Origin: Vibrio sp. CAU 1672
GTDB taxonomy: Bacteria; Pseudomonadota; Gammaproteobacteria; Enterobacterales; Vibrionaceae
Length of the DNA stretch: 64,000 nucleotides
Reading direction: 5' to 3'
Assembly: GCF_029223195.1 (NCBI RefSeq)
Contig: NZ_JARHUF010000006.1
Location: 149,014-213,013, forward strand
Each line of letters starts with the position of its first letter. Within the stretch, counting starts at the first letter, position 1. Position numbers and translations under genes: made by a program. The notes under the pieces were generated by a model, which saw nothing but the letters and a program-made list of their open reading frames with translations, made no database searches and was not told where the DNA came from. Shown piece by piece: positions 32,536 to 42,141 of the stretch.

Positions 32536-33987
32536 ATGAACCCAGCGACGCTCTGGCGCAGCGCTTTTATGCCGCGTAACCCGGAATGGAACAAAACCCA
32601 GCAACGTCAGGCAGATACCTTATCGCTTTTCACTTTTATTGCCTTTCTCGTTGGACTCTATAGCCTGATCAAATGGGCCAAACATGATCATGATAGTTTA
32701 GTCCTGACATCGATATTACTGATTGGGCTGGAACTTACCGCTGCATTTTGCCTTAAGTGGCTGCATCAGCCTGGCGTGGCATTGAATGTCGGTTTTGTCG
32801 GCATGGCGACCCATGCGCTGAATATCATTTATCAAAGTGGTGGCGTGGTAGATTCTACCCAGACTTACTGGGTGCCGTTACTGGTCGTGGCCTTCTTTCT
32901 TTCGGGGACGCGGATCATGGCGGTGGCCTGGAGCGGGTTGGTCATTACCGTAGCGGCATGGATGACCCACCTGCATGTTTCCGGCTACACCTTTCCGCAA
33001 CTGCAGTTACCTGAATCCGCGCATGTGATTGAAGTGTGGTCCGGCAGTGTACTGCCTCTGGTGGTGATCTGTATCGCCCAGGTGTTTACAGCGAAACAGC
33101 GAGATACGGCAATCGATGCCGCTGAACAGGCGAAAGCCGACAGCGAGCAGGCGGCCGGTACGGCGAGGCAAGGTGAGCGGCATCTGACCGAGGTACTTAA
33201 CCAGGCCAATCAGAACTCCGGCCAGCTCAAAGCCGTGTCAGAAGTGTTAGATACGCAATCAACGCAACTAGACCAGCAGGTGATGCAGCTTAATATTAAC
33301 TGCGAATCTCAGGCGAGTGCCGCCGAGCAGATGAGCCAACAAGTCCACCAGATGGCGAAGGGAATCGAAACATCGGCGCAGTTTGTTGATGAACTCAGAA
33401 AGCGTAGTGAAGATGTTCATCGCCAGGCGGAAAAAAGCTCTGAGTTGCTGGAGGCTTCTGAACAGGCGATTGGTCAGATCATCACCAGCCATGAGGAGAT
33501 CATGAAGGTCGCGGATCTGATTACCTCGGTGGCTGAGCAGACGAACTTGCTGGCGCTCAATGCTGCGATTGAAGCGGCGAGAGCCGGTGAGTATGGGCGT
33601 GGCTTTGCGGTGGTGGCCGATCAGGTACGAGAGCTGTCAGCCAAAAGCAGCCAGTCAGCGATTGAGATCCGCCATTTGCTTGACCGCAGTGAGCAGGAAG
33701 TCCGGCATGGCCAGGATGTGGTCAGCTCCAGTACTGAGCGAATGAACAGCATCATTGAGCAGGTAACCACAATTTCGTATGACGTGAATAGCCTGGCCAG
33801 TATCATGGCGACTCAGATGAATGCGTTGCAAGAACTCGATCAGGCCAGCAGTGAAGTGGCGAATGGGGTCGTGCAGACCCAGACGGTTTCTCACACAGTC
33901 GCCGAGAGCGGAACGGCATTAAGCAGTCAGGTTGACGCAGTGAGAAGCTTAACCCGCGAGCTTGATCAAGTGGTCTCAAAAATCTGA
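32536..33987 (+). CDS. Methyl-accepting chemotaxis protein with polytopic membrane sensor
   Basis: A 483-residue chemoreceptor. The N-terminal 190 residues hold five or six hydrophobic segments rather than a periplasmic ligand domain, so it would sense a membrane or intracellular cue. The C-terminal half is the MCP signalling coiled coil with the hairpin tip EQTNLLALNAAIEAARAGE followed by GRGFAVVADQVRELS. No HAMP domain and no CheR-binding pentapeptide are seen. ATG at 32536 has AAGGA 7 nt upstream; a TTG two codons earlier is less likely. It sits between ruvC and ruvA, an unusual place. Confidence 0.9.
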   Translation: MNPATLWRSAFMPRNPEWNKTQQRQADTLSLFTFIAFLVGLYSLIKWAKHDHDSLVLTSILLIGLELTAAFCLKWLHQPGVALNVGFVGMATHALNIIYQSGGVVDSTQTYWVPLLVVAFFLSGTRIMAVAWSGLVITVAAWMTHLHVSGYTFPQLQLPESAHVIEVWSGSVLPLVVICIAQVFTAKQRDTAIDAAEQAKADSEQAAGTARQGERHLTEVLNQANQNSGQLKAVSEVLDTQSTQLDQQVMQLNINCESQASAAEQMSQQVHQMAKGIETSAQFVDELRKRSEDVHRQAEKSSELLEASEQAIGQIITSHEEIMKVADLITSVAEQTNLLALNAAIEAARAGEYGRGFAVVADQVRELSAKSSQSAIEIRHLLDRSEQEVRHGQDVVSSSTERMNSIIEQVTTISYDVNSLASIMATQMNALQELDQASSEVANGVVQTQTVSHTVAESGTALSSQVDAVRSLTRELDQVVSKI

Positions 33988-33996
33988 TCGCCGCGC

Positions 33997-34028
33997 ATAA
34001 AGAACTGGATGTCTATCCAGTTCTTTAT
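33997..34028 (+). terminator. Chemoreceptor gene terminator
   Basis: 13-bp stem ATAAAGAACTGGA/TCCAGTTCTTTAT with a 6-nt loop, 10 bp after the stop. It separates the chemoreceptor from ruvA, which starts 37 bp later. Confidence 0.75.
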
Positions 34029-34065
34029 TATCCTGTCGCAAATTCATTTCCAAAGAGTATTTATC

Positions 34066-34683
34066 GTGATTGGACGTCTTCGCGGCATTCTGCTTGAAAA
34101 GCAACCACCTGAAGTATTAATTGAAGTTAATGGACTAGGCTATGAAGTTCAGATGCCGATGAGCTGTTTCTATGAGCTGCCAAATACCGGTGAAGAGGCC
34201 ATCATTTATACTCATTTTGTGGTGCGTGAAGACGCCCAGTTGCTGTACGGCTTCAATACTGTCAAAGAGCGCGCTCTGTTTCGTGAGGTGATCAAGGCAA
34301 ATGGTGTGGGTCCTAAACTGGGGTTAGGTATTCTTTCTGGTATGACCGCAAGCCAGTTTGTCGCGTGTGTTGAACGTGAAGACATCTCGACCCTGGTCAA
34401 GTTGCCAGGAGTAGGCAAGAAGACGGCTGAACGTCTGGTTGTCGAAATGAAAGACCGCCTGAAAGGCTGGGGCGCGGGCGATCTGTTTACTCCATTTACC
34501 GATGCAGCTCCGTTGGATGCGGCTGACCAGGCCAATGGAGATAACGCGCAAGATGAAGCCATTAGCGCCTTACTGGCACTAGGTTACAAATCCGTACAGG
34601 CAACTAAAGTCGTCTCGCAAGTAGCGAAGCCGGAGATGACCAGTGAGCAGCTGATCCGCGAAGCCCTGAAATCCATGGTGTAA
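34066..34683 (+). CDS. ruvA: Holliday junction branch migration protein RuvA
   Basis: Binds four-way junctions and loads RuvB. The 205 residues begin with GTG ([15 protein letters not shown]), an OB-like domain I. The helix-hairpin-helix motif lies around [17 protein letters not shown] and [13 protein letters not shown], and the flexible domain III follows. GTG at 34066 gives the family start; the longer frame from 34009 runs back through the chemoreceptor terminator. The operon continues with ruvB 21 bp downstream. Confidence 0.95.
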   Translation: MIGRLRGILLEKQPPEVLIEVNGLGYEVQMPMSCFYELPNTGEEAIIYTHFVVREDAQLLYGFNTVKERALFREVIKANGVGPKLGLGILSGMTASQFVACVEREDISTLVKLPGVGKKTAERLVVEMKDRLKGWGAGDLFTPFTDAAPLDAADQANGDNAQDEAISALLALGYKSVQATKVVSQVAKPEMTSEQLIREALKSMV

Positions 34684-34704
34684 GGTTAAGTTTAAGGTAA
34701 CAGT

Positions 34705-35709
34705 ATGATTGAAGCCGATCGTTTAATCGCCCCGGAAAGCCCGGCTTTTCGGGAAGAAGATGTTATTGACCGCGCAATTCGGCCGAAAAAGCTGGTGGAT
34801 TATCAGGGCCAGGATCATGTCCGCGATCAGATGGAAATCTTCATCAAAGCGGCACAGTTGCGTAGTGAAGCGTTGGATCACTTACTAATCTTTGGCCCGC
34901 CGGGGCTGGGTAAAACGACTTTGGCCAATATTGTGGCGAATGAGATGGGGGTGAACATCCGCACCACTTCCGGGCCGGTACTGGAAAAAGCCGGTGATTT
35001 GGCGGCGCTGCTGACCAACCTGGAAGAAAACGATGTGCTATTCATCGATGAGATCCACCGCTTGAGTCCGATGGTCGAGGAAGTCCTGTATCCGGCGATG
35101 GAAGATTACCAGCTCGATATTATGATCGGAGAAGGGCCGGCGGCGCGCTCAATCAAAATTGATTTGCCTCCGTTTACCCTGATTGGTGCCACCACGCGTG
35201 CCGGATCACTGACATCGCCTTTGCGTGACCGTTTCGGTATCACCCAACGACTGGAATACTATCAGGTCAACGATTTGCAAGATATCGTTCAGCGTAGTGC
35301 GGGTTGCCTTAATTTATCCATGGCACCGGAAGGGGCGCTGGAAGTTGCCCGCCGCGCCCGTGGTACCCCACGGATCGCAAACCGGCTGCTGCGCCGGGTG
35401 CGTGATTATGCCGAAGTAAAAGGCAACGGCCATATTTGTGCGGATGTGGCGGATAAAGCGCTCAACATGCTGGATGTCGATGCCCGCGGTTTTGATTATA
35501 TGGACCGTAAACTGCTGTTGGCGATTATGGAAAAGTTTGGTGGCGGGCCTGTTGGCCTGGATAATATGGCGGCTGCGATCGGTGAGGAAAAGGATACCAT
35601 TGAGGATGTGCTTGAGCCGTATCTGATACAGCAAGGTTATATTCAACGTACTCCGCGCGGGCGAATTGCTACAGATCGCGCCTATCTTCATTTCGGAATT
35701 GAAAAATAA
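34705..35709 (+). CDS. ruvB: Holliday junction DNA helicase RuvB
   Basis: An AAA+ motor that drives branch migration on RuvA-bound junctions. The 334 residues have Walker A ([12 protein letters not shown]), Walker B (LFIDEIHRL), sensor 1 (LIGATTRAG) and a C-terminal winged helix ([18 protein letters not shown]). It is the last gene of the ruvAB operon. Confidence 0.97.
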   Translation: MIEADRLIAPESPAFREEDVIDRAIRPKKLVDYQGQDHVRDQMEIFIKAAQLRSEALDHLLIFGPPGLGKTTLANIVANEMGVNIRTTSGPVLEKAGDLAALLTNLEENDVLFIDEIHRLSPMVEEVLYPAMEDYQLDIMIGEGPAARSIKIDLPPFTLIGATTRAGSLTSPLRDRFGITQRLEYYQVNDLQDIVQRSAGCLNLSMAPEGALEVARRARGTPRIANRLLRRVRDYAEVKGNGHICADVADKALNMLDVDARGFDYMDRKLLLAIMEKFGGGPVGLDNMAAAIGEEKDTIEDVLEPYLIQQGYIQRTPRGRIATDRAYLHFGIEK

Positions 35710-35718
35710 GATTCCATT

Positions 35719-35743
35719 GCTGAGCGCCGGGCGCTCAGCCTTT
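35719..35743 (+). terminator. Possible ruvB terminator
   Basis: 9-bp GC-rich stem GCTGAGCGC/GCGCTCAGC (35719-35727, 35731-35739) with a CGG loop, 10 bp after the stop. The T run is poor. Confidence 0.55.
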
Positions 35744-35891
35744 CACCAATGTTGACCTGCTTCTCATTTATTGGATTTCTTCTCTCAGCCGTAGGGTTAA
35801 AAATAAACACTATTTGTTACCCGGGTGTTTTACTAAGGCGGTTTGCATTCTCCCCTGATTACCTTGCATTAACATTCTGCTGTGTTCTTGC

Positions 35892-35905
35892 TTGATTTGG
35901 ATCAA
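35892..35905. promoter_or_regulatory. FNR box upstream of cydA
   Basis: TTGAT-TTGG-ATCAA is a perfect match to the FNR consensus (TTGAT, 4 bp, ATCAA), 265 bp before the cydA ATG. Confidence 0.75.
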
Positions 35906-35941
35906 TGTGACGATTTTCTATTCAACTTCAGTGCGCAAAGT

Positions 35942-35955
35942 TTGATGTATGTCAA
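35942..35955. promoter_or_regulatory. Second FNR-like box upstream of cydA
   Basis: TTGAT-GTAT-GTCAA differs from the FNR consensus at one base. It lies 50 bp downstream of the perfect site, so the pair is about five helical turns apart. Confidence 0.5.
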
Positions 35956-36170
35956 AGCGCTTTCTCGCCATAAACCTTTTGAAACAAGTTGTTTTTACAA
36001 GTAATATTAGCCCTAGCTATATTAGCTGATGCTTAACAATTAACTAACCAATAAAGCACATTTTTGCAACAACAAGCTGTTGTTGGTCAACATTTTCTAA
36101 TGATGGTTAACAGTTGTTCGTAGATTGCAATATGTAGAGAGTGTCATTCAGCCGACACATAGGAGTTATC

Positions 36171-37757
36171 ATGATTGATGTTGTTGATCTATCGCGGTTG
36201 CAGTTTGCACTGACTGCGATGTATCACTTCCTATTCGTACCATTGACCCTTGGTATGGCTTTCTTACTGGCCATTATGGAGTCAATGTATGTAATGACGA
36301 ATAAGCAGATCTATAAGGACATGACCAAGTTCTGGGGTAAGCTGTTCGGTATTAACTTTGCACTTGGTGTGGCCACCGGCCTTACCATGGAGTTCCAGTT
36401 TGGTACAAACTGGTCTTACTATTCCCACTATGTAGGTGACATTTTTGGTGCCCCTCTTGCTATTGAAGCACTGGTAGCCTTCTTCCTTGAGTCAACCTTT
36501 GTAGGCCTGTTCTTCTTTGGCTGGGATCGCCTGTCAAAACGTCAACACTTAGCCGTAACCTGGTTGGTCGCACTGGGGTCGAACTTTTCTGCGCTGTGGA
36601 TCCTGGTCGCGAACGGCTGGATGCAAAACCCAGTTGGTGCGGAGTTTAATTTCGAAACCATGCGAATGGAAATGGTCAGCTTTGCGGAAGTGGTGCTCAA
36701 CCCGGTCGCTCAGGTTAAATTTGTCCATACAGTCGCATCTGGCTATACCACCGGCGCGATGTTTATTTTAGGCATCAGTTCTTACTACCTGTTAAAAGGT
36801 CGTGACATCGCATTCGCTCGTCGTTCATTTGCTATCGCCGCCTCTTTCGGTATGGCTTCAATTTTGTCAGTTATCGTTTTGGGTGATGAATCCGGCTATG
36901 AGTTGGGTGAAGTGCAGAAAGTCAAGCTGGCAGCAGTAGAAGCAGAATGGCACACCGAGCCGGCACCTGCTGCGTTCACACTGTTTGGCCTGCCAAACCA
37001 GGAAACCATGCATACCGACTACGCGATCAAGATCCCTTATGTCATGGGTATCATCGCGACTCGTTCATTTGACGAGGAGGTGACAGGCCTGCGCGATCTG
37101 CGTGATGAGCATGTTGAACGTATCCGCACCGGTATGTATGCCTACGAGCTGCTTGAAAAGCTTCGCGCCGGTGATAAATCGGCAGAAAACATTGCCGCCT
37201 TTGATGAGGTAAAAGGCGATTTGGGTTACGGCCTGCTGCTTAAGCGTTACACCGACAATGTTGTTGATGCCAGCGAAGAGCAAATTCAAGCCGCGGCGGA
37301 TGATTCAATCCCGACGGTATGGCCGCTGTTCTGGTCATTCCGCATTATGGTTGCCTGTGGCTTCGCAATGCTGTTTGTCTTTGGTGCGGCATTTATCCAA
37401 ACCTGTCGTCAGAAGATTGAACAGAAGCCATGGATCTTGAAAGCCGCATTGTTCAGCATTCCATTACCATGGATCGCGGTAGAAGCGGGCTGGTTTGTTG
37501 CCGAGTACGGACGTCAGCCGTGGGCGGTTGGTGAAATCCTACCGGTAAACGTGGCAGCATCGGCACTCTCTGCCGCTGAAATCTGGACTTCGCTATTTGC
37601 AATCCTGGCGCTCTACACGGTATTCCTGATCGCTGAAGTTTACCTGATGGTGAAATTCGCGCGTAAAGGCCCGAGCAGCCTGAAAACTGGCCGCTACCAC
37701 TTTGAGCAAAACGCTGACACTGTTGCAGACAAAGTTAGCCGCCAAGTAGAAGCGTAA
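36171..37757 (+). CDS. cydA: Cytochrome bd-I ubiquinol oxidase subunit I
   Basis: The quinol-oxidising and heme-carrying subunit of the high-affinity oxygen reductase. The 528 residues have nine membrane helices. The b595 heme ligand His19 lies in [12 protein letters not shown]. The Q-loop segment around [21 protein letters not shown] and the GRQPW motif near residue 450 are present. The ATG at 36171 is 5 nt from AGGAG; an earlier in-frame codon at 36141 is less likely. It is followed by cydB, cydX and ybgE. Confidence 0.97.
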   Translation: MIDVVDLSRLQFALTAMYHFLFVPLTLGMAFLLAIMESMYVMTNKQIYKDMTKFWGKLFGINFALGVATGLTMEFQFGTNWSYYSHYVGDIFGAPLAIEALVAFFLESTFVGLFFFGWDRLSKRQHLAVTWLVALGSNFSALWILVANGWMQNPVGAEFNFETMRMEMVSFAEVVLNPVAQVKFVHTVASGYTTGAMFILGISSYYLLKGRDIAFARRSFAIAASFGMASILSVIVLGDESGYELGEVQKVKLAAVEAEWHTEPAPAAFTLFGLPNQETMHTDYAIKIPYVMGIIATRSFDEEVTGLRDLRDEHVERIRTGMYAYELLEKLRAGDKSAENIAAFDEVKGDLGYGLLLKRYTDNVVDASEEQIQAAADDSIPTVWPLFWSFRIMVACGFAMLFVFGAAFIQTCRQKIEQKPWILKAALFSIPLPWIAVEAGWFVAEYGRQPWAVGEILPVNVAASALSAAEIWTSLFAILALYTVFLIAEVYLMVKFARKGPSSLKTGRYHFEQNADTVADKVSRQVEA

Positions 37758-37774
37758 GACAAGGAGATAACAAA

Positions 37775-38911
37775 ATGTTTGATTACGAAATCTTGCGATT
37801 CATCTGGTGGGTACTGATCGGTGTACTACTAGTTGGTTTTGCAATCACTGATGGTTTCGATATGGGTGTGGGCGCGCTTGTACCTGTTATCGGCAAAAAC
37901 GATACGCAACGCCGCGTTATGATCAACTCCATTGCGCCGCACTGGGATGGTAACCAGGTTTGGTTAATCACTGCGGGTGGTGCACTGTTCGCGGCCTGGC
38001 CTTTGGTTTATGCGACATCGTTCTCGGGTTTCTATCTGGCGATGATCGTGACGCTGGCGGCACTTTGGTTACGTCCGATTGGTCTGGATTACCGTTCAAA
38101 GATCGAAGACCCGAAATGGCGTAATACCTGGGATATCTGCATCTCAATCAGCGGCTTTGTTCCACCAGTTATCTTTGGTGTGGCGTTTGGCAACCTGCTG
38201 CAAGGGGTACCATTCCAGTTGAATGATTTCCTGATGCCGACCTACCACGGTTCATTCTTCGGTCTGCTTAATCCGTTTGCACTGCTGTGTGGTCTGGTAA
38301 GCCTGTTCATGATCCTGATGCAGGGCGCGACCTGGCTACAAATGAAAACCACCGGCGATGTTCATACCCGAGCGCGTAACGTTGCGCAGCTAACGGGGCT
38401 GCTGACGGTGGCAGCATTTGTCGCGGCGGGCTTCTGGGTGCAGAGCATTGAAGGCTATGTGATCGTCGGTAGCATCGACACCGCGGCGGCTTCCAACCCT
38501 CTGAACAAAGAGGTGATTCGTGAAGCGGGCGCGTGGATGCAGAACTTCGAAACCTATCCACTGCTTTGGGCCGCTCCGGTACTGGGTGTTGCGATGCCGC
38601 TTCTTGCGGTACTGGCTTCTCGTCTGGAGAAAGGTGCGGTTGCATTCCTGGCCTCAAGTTTGGGCAATGCGGGCGTGATCTTTACCGCTGGCTTTGCGAT
38701 GTTCCCGTTCATCATGCCGTCCGATTTGATGCCAAATCACAGCCTGACCATGTGGGATGCGACGTCGTCAGAACTGACCCTGAACCTGATGACGGCGGTG
38801 GCCTTTGTTATGGTGCCAATCATCCTGGGTTACACAACGTGGACTTACTACAAGATGTTTGGCCGCCTTGACGAGCAGTTCATTGAAGACAACAAAAACT
38901 CACTTTACTAA
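37775..38911 (+). CDS. cydB: Cytochrome bd-I ubiquinol oxidase subunit II
   Basis: The second large subunit of cytochrome bd. The 378 residues have the family opening MFDYEILRFIWWVLIGVLLV and GFAITDGFDMGVGAL, plus eight predicted membrane helices. It lies 17 bp after cydA with AAGGAGATAAC before the ATG. The end is followed within 12 bp by cydX. Confidence 0.97.
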   Translation: MFDYEILRFIWWVLIGVLLVGFAITDGFDMGVGALVPVIGKNDTQRRVMINSIAPHWDGNQVWLITAGGALFAAWPLVYATSFSGFYLAMIVTLAALWLRPIGLDYRSKIEDPKWRNTWDICISISGFVPPVIFGVAFGNLLQGVPFQLNDFLMPTYHGSFFGLLNPFALLCGLVSLFMILMQGATWLQMKTTGDVHTRARNVAQLTGLLTVAAFVAAGFWVQSIEGYVIVGSIDTAAASNPLNKEVIREAGAWMQNFETYPLLWAAPVLGVAMPLLAVLASRLEKGAVAFLASSLGNAGVIFTAGFAMFPFIMPSDLMPNHSLTMWDATSSELTLNLMTAVAFVMVPIILGYTTWTYYKMFGRLDEQFIEDNKNSLY

Positions 38912-38923
38912 GGAGCATTTACT

Positions 38924-39031
38924 ATGTGGTATTTCGCATGGATTCTAGGTGTACTACTTGCTTGTGCATTCGGTATCATCAACGCTCTTTGGCTAGAGCA
39001 TTCAGAAATGATGGATAAAGACAGTGAGTGA
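38924..39031 (+). CDS. cydX: Cytochrome bd-I small subunit CydX
   Basis: A 35-residue single-helix subunit required for stable, active cytochrome bd; too short for most gene finders. It reads MWYFAWILGVLLACAFGIIN then ALWLEHSEMMDKDSE, matching E. coli CydX. AAGGAG lies upstream of the ATG. It overlaps the ybgE start by 8 bp. Confidence 0.95.
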   Translation: MWYFAWILGVLLACAFGIINALWLEHSEMMDKDSE

Positions 39032-39323
39032 TCTCGCTGACAAGGTAGCCCGGCTACACGCACCAATGGACAAGACTCTGCTCAGAGTCCTGTCCCTTAT
39101 CCTTGGCTTTATGCATGTGGGATTGGTGATGTGGGATCCCGAAGCTTACCACCAGGCGATTGGTGGCTTTAACGCGGTGATCGCTCCGGCACTGATTTGG
39201 GCGGTATGCTCAAGCATGGTGTATGGGGTGGGTTTCAAACCGAGAAAATGGATCTGGCAGTTGCTGTTCAGTCCCTATTTCGCGCTGACTATCTTGCTTT
39301 ATTTATCGGTGCTTTATTTCTGA
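39024..39323 (+). CDS. ybgE: Cyd operon protein YbgE
   Basis: A 99-residue membrane protein of the YbgE family, always found in cyd operons and of unknown exact role. Three hydrophobic segments are seen (LLRVLSLILGFMHVGLVMW, VIAPALIWAVCSSMVYGVG, LLFSPYFALTILLYLSVLYF). It uses GTG at 39024, inside the end of cydX, so it is translationally coupled. A strong terminator follows. Confidence 0.9.
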   Translation: MSDLADKVARLHAPMDKTLLRVLSLILGFMHVGLVMWDPEAYHQAIGGFNAVIAPALIWAVCSSMVYGVGFKPRKWIWQLLFSPYFALTILLYLSVLYF

Positions 39324-39369
39324 TTGACTGCGGTTAGAAATAAACTCGATTAGGAAATAATCAAATACA

Positions 39370-39400
39370 AGCCAGGCCATCAAGCCTGGCTTTATTTTTT
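39370..39400 (+). terminator. cyd operon terminator
   Basis: 8-bp stem AGCCAGGC/GCCTGGCT (39370-39377, 39384-39391) followed by TTTATTTTTT. Confidence 0.92.
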
Positions 39401-39495
39401 CCACAAAAATCAAAAAATTCTGCTTACTTCGGTACCAATTACGGTGACATAAGTTATAGTAATCGCTTTAAAGAATTGAAAGTATTGGTACTCCC

Positions 39496-39915
39496 GTGCA
39501 CGGAACTACAGATCCCTTCCGCTGGCCGATCACTGTGTATTATGAAGACACAGATGCAGGCGGCGTTGTCTATCACTCAAATTATCTCAAATTCTTTGAA
39601 CGAGCACGTACGGAAATGCTGCGCAGCAAAGGCGTTTCCCAACAAACATTGCTGGAACAAAATATTGGCTTCGTTGTCCGACATATGGATATCAATTTTA
39701 ATCAAGGTGCAAAACTGGACGAGCATTTGACCGTACTGAGTCATGTGTCAGAAATTAAACGTGCTTCCTTGCAATTCTGTCAAAAGTTAGTCAATGATGA
39801 TGGCAAGATATTGTGTGAGGCAAGGGTTAAGGTAGCATGTATTGATAACCACAAAATGAAGCCAATCGCCATTCCATCTTTTATTCATTCGGAGCTAACA
39901 AGTAGTGACTGCTGA
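39496..39915 (+). CDS. ybgC: Acyl-CoA thioesterase YbgC (Tol-Pal operon)
   Basis: A hotdog-fold thioesterase of 139 residues, the first gene of the tol-pal operon. It contains the catalytic-region [28 protein letters not shown], typical of the 4-hydroxybenzoyl-CoA thioesterase-like group. The start is GTG at 39496 with no clear ribosome binding site, and no ATG is available earlier in frame. Its 3' end overlaps the tolQ start by 11 bp. Confidence 0.93.
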   Translation: MHGTTDPFRWPITVYYEDTDAGGVVYHSNYLKFFERARTEMLRSKGVSQQTLLEQNIGFVVRHMDINFNQGAKLDEHLTVLSHVSEIKRASLQFCQKLVNDDGKILCEARVKVACIDNHKMKPIAIPSFIHSELTSSDC

Positions 39916-40603
39916 TATTTCCATTCTTGATCTTTTTCTTCAGGCCAGTCTGTTGGTAAAACTCGTGATGTTGACCTTGCTCGGCATGTCAATCGCGTCA
40001 TGGGCCATGATCATCAAGCGCAGTAAAGTGCTGTCGCTGGCATCTAAAGATGCAGAAGTATTTGAAGATAAGTTTTGGTCGGGGACCGACTTGTCTCAGC
40101 TATACCAAAAAGTAAAAGTACGCAAAGATGAGATCGCCGGTACAGAAGAGATTTTCTATGCCGGGTTTACAGAATTTGCTCGTCTGCGCAAAAGTAACGC
40201 CAACTCGCCCGCTTACATTATGGAAGGCACGGGTCGCGCCATGCGGGTTGCGGTAGCCCGCGAGGTGGACGAGCTGGAGACCAGCCTGCCTTTCCTTGCC
40301 ACGGTGGGGTCTATCAGCCCATATATTGGTCTGTTTGGTACCGTGTGGGGGATTATGCATGCCTTTATCGCCCTGGGTGAAGTGAAGCAGGCCACACTTT
40401 CAATGGTTGCGCCAGGCATTGCCGAGGCGTTGATCGCGACAGCAATGGGCCTGTTTGCTGCGATTCCGGCTGTCATGGCGTACAACCGCCTGAGTAATAA
40501 GGTGAGTAAGCTTGAGCATGGCTACGCGACGTTCTCAGAAGAATTCCACAGCATTTTGCACCGTCAGGCAATGGCTGGCCGAGACAGCGCGGATAAGGAA
40601 TAA
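39905..40603 (+). CDS. tolQ: Tol-Pal system protein TolQ
   Basis: A proton channel subunit of the Tol-Pal complex in the inner membrane. 232 residues with three membrane helices. The conserved [20 protein letters not shown] and [21 protein letters not shown] stretches are those of the TolQ/ExbB/MotA family. The GTG start overlaps ybgC, and the stop is 3 bp before tolR. Confidence 0.97.
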   Translation: MTADISILDLFLQASLLVKLVMLTLLGMSIASWAMIIKRSKVLSLASKDAEVFEDKFWSGTDLSQLYQKVKVRKDEIAGTEEIFYAGFTEFARLRKSNANSPAYIMEGTGRAMRVAVAREVDELETSLPFLATVGSISPYIGLFGTVWGIMHAFIALGEVKQATLSMVAPGIAEALIATAMGLFAAIPAVMAYNRLSNKVSKLEHGYATFSEEFHSILHRQAMAGRDSADKE

Positions 40604-40606
40604 ACC

Positions 40607-41047
40607 ATGGCGGGTTACCAACCTAAAAAGCGCAAGATGACCGCAGAGATCAACGTTGTGCCTTACATCGACGTTATGCTGGTTTTGCTGATCATCTTTA
40701 TGGCAACCGCACCGTTTGTTACCCAAGGGGTAGACGTTGAGTTGCCGAAAACATCGACAGCCCAGTCTATGCAAGATCTGGCCGGTGATACGCAGAGCAG
40801 CTTTATCATTATCGAAATCGATCGCGACGGGAATTTAGGCCTGAGCGTTAACGATGAAGAGGTACAGCGTGGTATTGCGTTACAAGATCTGATCGTACGC
40901 GTGAAAGCAGAGCTATCGGTTAACCCTGATTCACCCGTCGCCGTTGGTGGCGATGCTGCCACACCATATGCAGATGTGGTCCTATTACTTGATGAATTGA
41001 GTCGAGCCGGTATCCCGAAAGTCGGGCTGCTGACCGACCTCATATAG
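40607..41047 (+). CDS. tolR: Tol-Pal system protein TolR
   Basis: A partner of TolQ in the proton motor. 146 residues with one N-terminal membrane helix carrying the essential acid (Asp22 in NVVPYIDVMLVLLIIFM) and a periplasmic domain. The C-terminal ISRAGIPKVGLLTD matches the family. Confidence 0.97.
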   Translation: MAGYQPKKRKMTAEINVVPYIDVMLVLLIIFMATAPFVTQGVDVELPKTSTAQSMQDLAGDTQSSFIIIEIDRDGNLGLSVNDEEVQRGIALQDLIVRVKAELSVNPDSPVAVGGDAATPYADVVLLLDELSRAGIPKVGLLTDLI

Positions 41048-41060
41048 ACGTCCAGCGTTT

Positions 41061-42128
41061 ATGAAAGACAGAAAAAACAAATCCGGACAATATGCCAAAC
41101 CGATAGCGATATCGGTTGGTTTGCATGCCTTGTTGATCGCGGCGCTATTGTGGGGGACAGACTTTAACATGTCTAAACCTGAGCCGATCGGGCAAATGGT
41201 GCAAGCGGTAGTGATTGATCCTAAGTTGGTGCAGCAGCAGGCCCGGGAGATCCGCCAGCAGCGGGAAAAGGCCGCCAAGAAAGAACAGGCTCGTCTGGAC
41301 AAACTGCGCCGTGAAGCCGAGCAGTTGGAGAAAAACCGCAAAGCGGAAGAAGAGCAGATTCGCAAACTGAAAGCGCAGCAGGCAAAAGACGCACAGGCGG
41401 CGCGCGAAGCGGAAATCGCCCGCAAGAAGAAAGAGCAGGAACGCAAAGCGGAAGAAGAGCGGGCCCGTAAAGAAAGGCAGCGCGCAGTTAAACTTGAGCA
41501 AGAGCGTAAAGCCAAAGAAGAGGCGGTACGTAAAGCCGAGCAACAGCGTTTAGCTAAAGAAGCAGCAATTGCCAAAGCCGAGCAGGAGCGGGTCGAGCGG
41601 GAAAAAGCCGCTAAAGAAGCGGAAGAAAAAGCCCGCCGTCAACGTGAAGCGGCCGCAAAAGCAGAGCAGGAGCGGATTGCCAAAGAGAAGGCTGCCAAAG
41701 AAGCGGCAGAGAAAGCACGCAAAGAACAACAGCGTTTGCAACGTTTAGAGCGTGAACGCAAAGAGCAGGAAGCGGCACTGGACAACATCTTTTCCGGGCT
41801 TGAAAGCGAAGCGAGTCAAAACAGTGCCGCCCGTAACCGGTTTATCGATGACGAACTGTCGCGTATGTCATCCATCTATACTCAGAAAATCCAGCAAAGG
41901 CTGATTAAGGATGACTACCTGTTGGGAAAGGAGTGCCGGGTTAAAATCAAGCTGATCCCAACCGGGACAGATATGATGGTTGCCGGTGTCAGTGTGTTAG
42001 CTGGTGACAAGAGAGTTTGTGCTGCAGCGAAAAGTGCGATTGCCCAAGTCGGGACGTTCCCGCAATCTTCAGAGGCTGCGGTCAATGAAAGACTGAAAGA
42101 TATCAACTTAACAGTTGCTTTGGACTAA
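41061..42128 (+). CDS. tolA: Tol-Pal system protein TolA
   Basis: Links the inner-membrane TolQR motor to TolB and Pal. 355 residues. An N-terminal membrane helix (ISVGLHALLIAALLWG) is followed by a long alanine-, glutamate- and lysine-rich helix (about residues 60-240) with repeated KAEQER and KAAKEA patterns, and a C-terminal domain of about 110 residues with a Cys pair (KECRVKIKL and KRVCAAA). In V. cholerae TolA is the receptor for the CTX phage coat protein. The helical repeat creates many false open frames. Confidence 0.95.
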   Translation: MKDRKNKSGQYAKPIAISVGLHALLIAALLWGTDFNMSKPEPIGQMVQAVVIDPKLVQQQAREIRQQREKAAKKEQARLDKLRREAEQLEKNRKAEEEQIRKLKAQQAKDAQAAREAEIARKKKEQERKAEEERARKERQRAVKLEQERKAKEEAVRKAEQQRLAKEAAIAKAEQERVEREKAAKEAEEKARRQREAAAKAEQERIAKEKAAKEAAEKARKEQQRLQRLERERKEQEAALDNIFSGLESEASQNSAARNRFIDDELSRMSSIYTQKIQQRLIKDDYLLGKECRVKIKLIPTGTDMMVAGVSVLAGDKRVCAAAKSAIAQVGTFPQSSEAAVNERLKDINLTVALD

Positions 42129-42141
42129 AAAGGATTAAGAC

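Larger units (their letters stand above)
35744..36170. promoter_or_regulatory. cydA upstream control region
   Basis: About 430 bp with no gene. It holds two FNR-type sites (listed separately) and several GTTAA/TTAAC repeats between about 36030 and 36115 that fit a region bound by ArcA. The cydA ribosome binding site AGGAG is at 36161-36165, 5 nt before the ATG. A promoter could not be placed with certainty. Confidence 0.5.

Noticed and set aside
41145..41741. Minus-strand frames in tolA
   Set aside because: Phe/Leu- or Ser/Arg-rich translations arise from the tolA Ala/Glu/Lys helix read in antisense.
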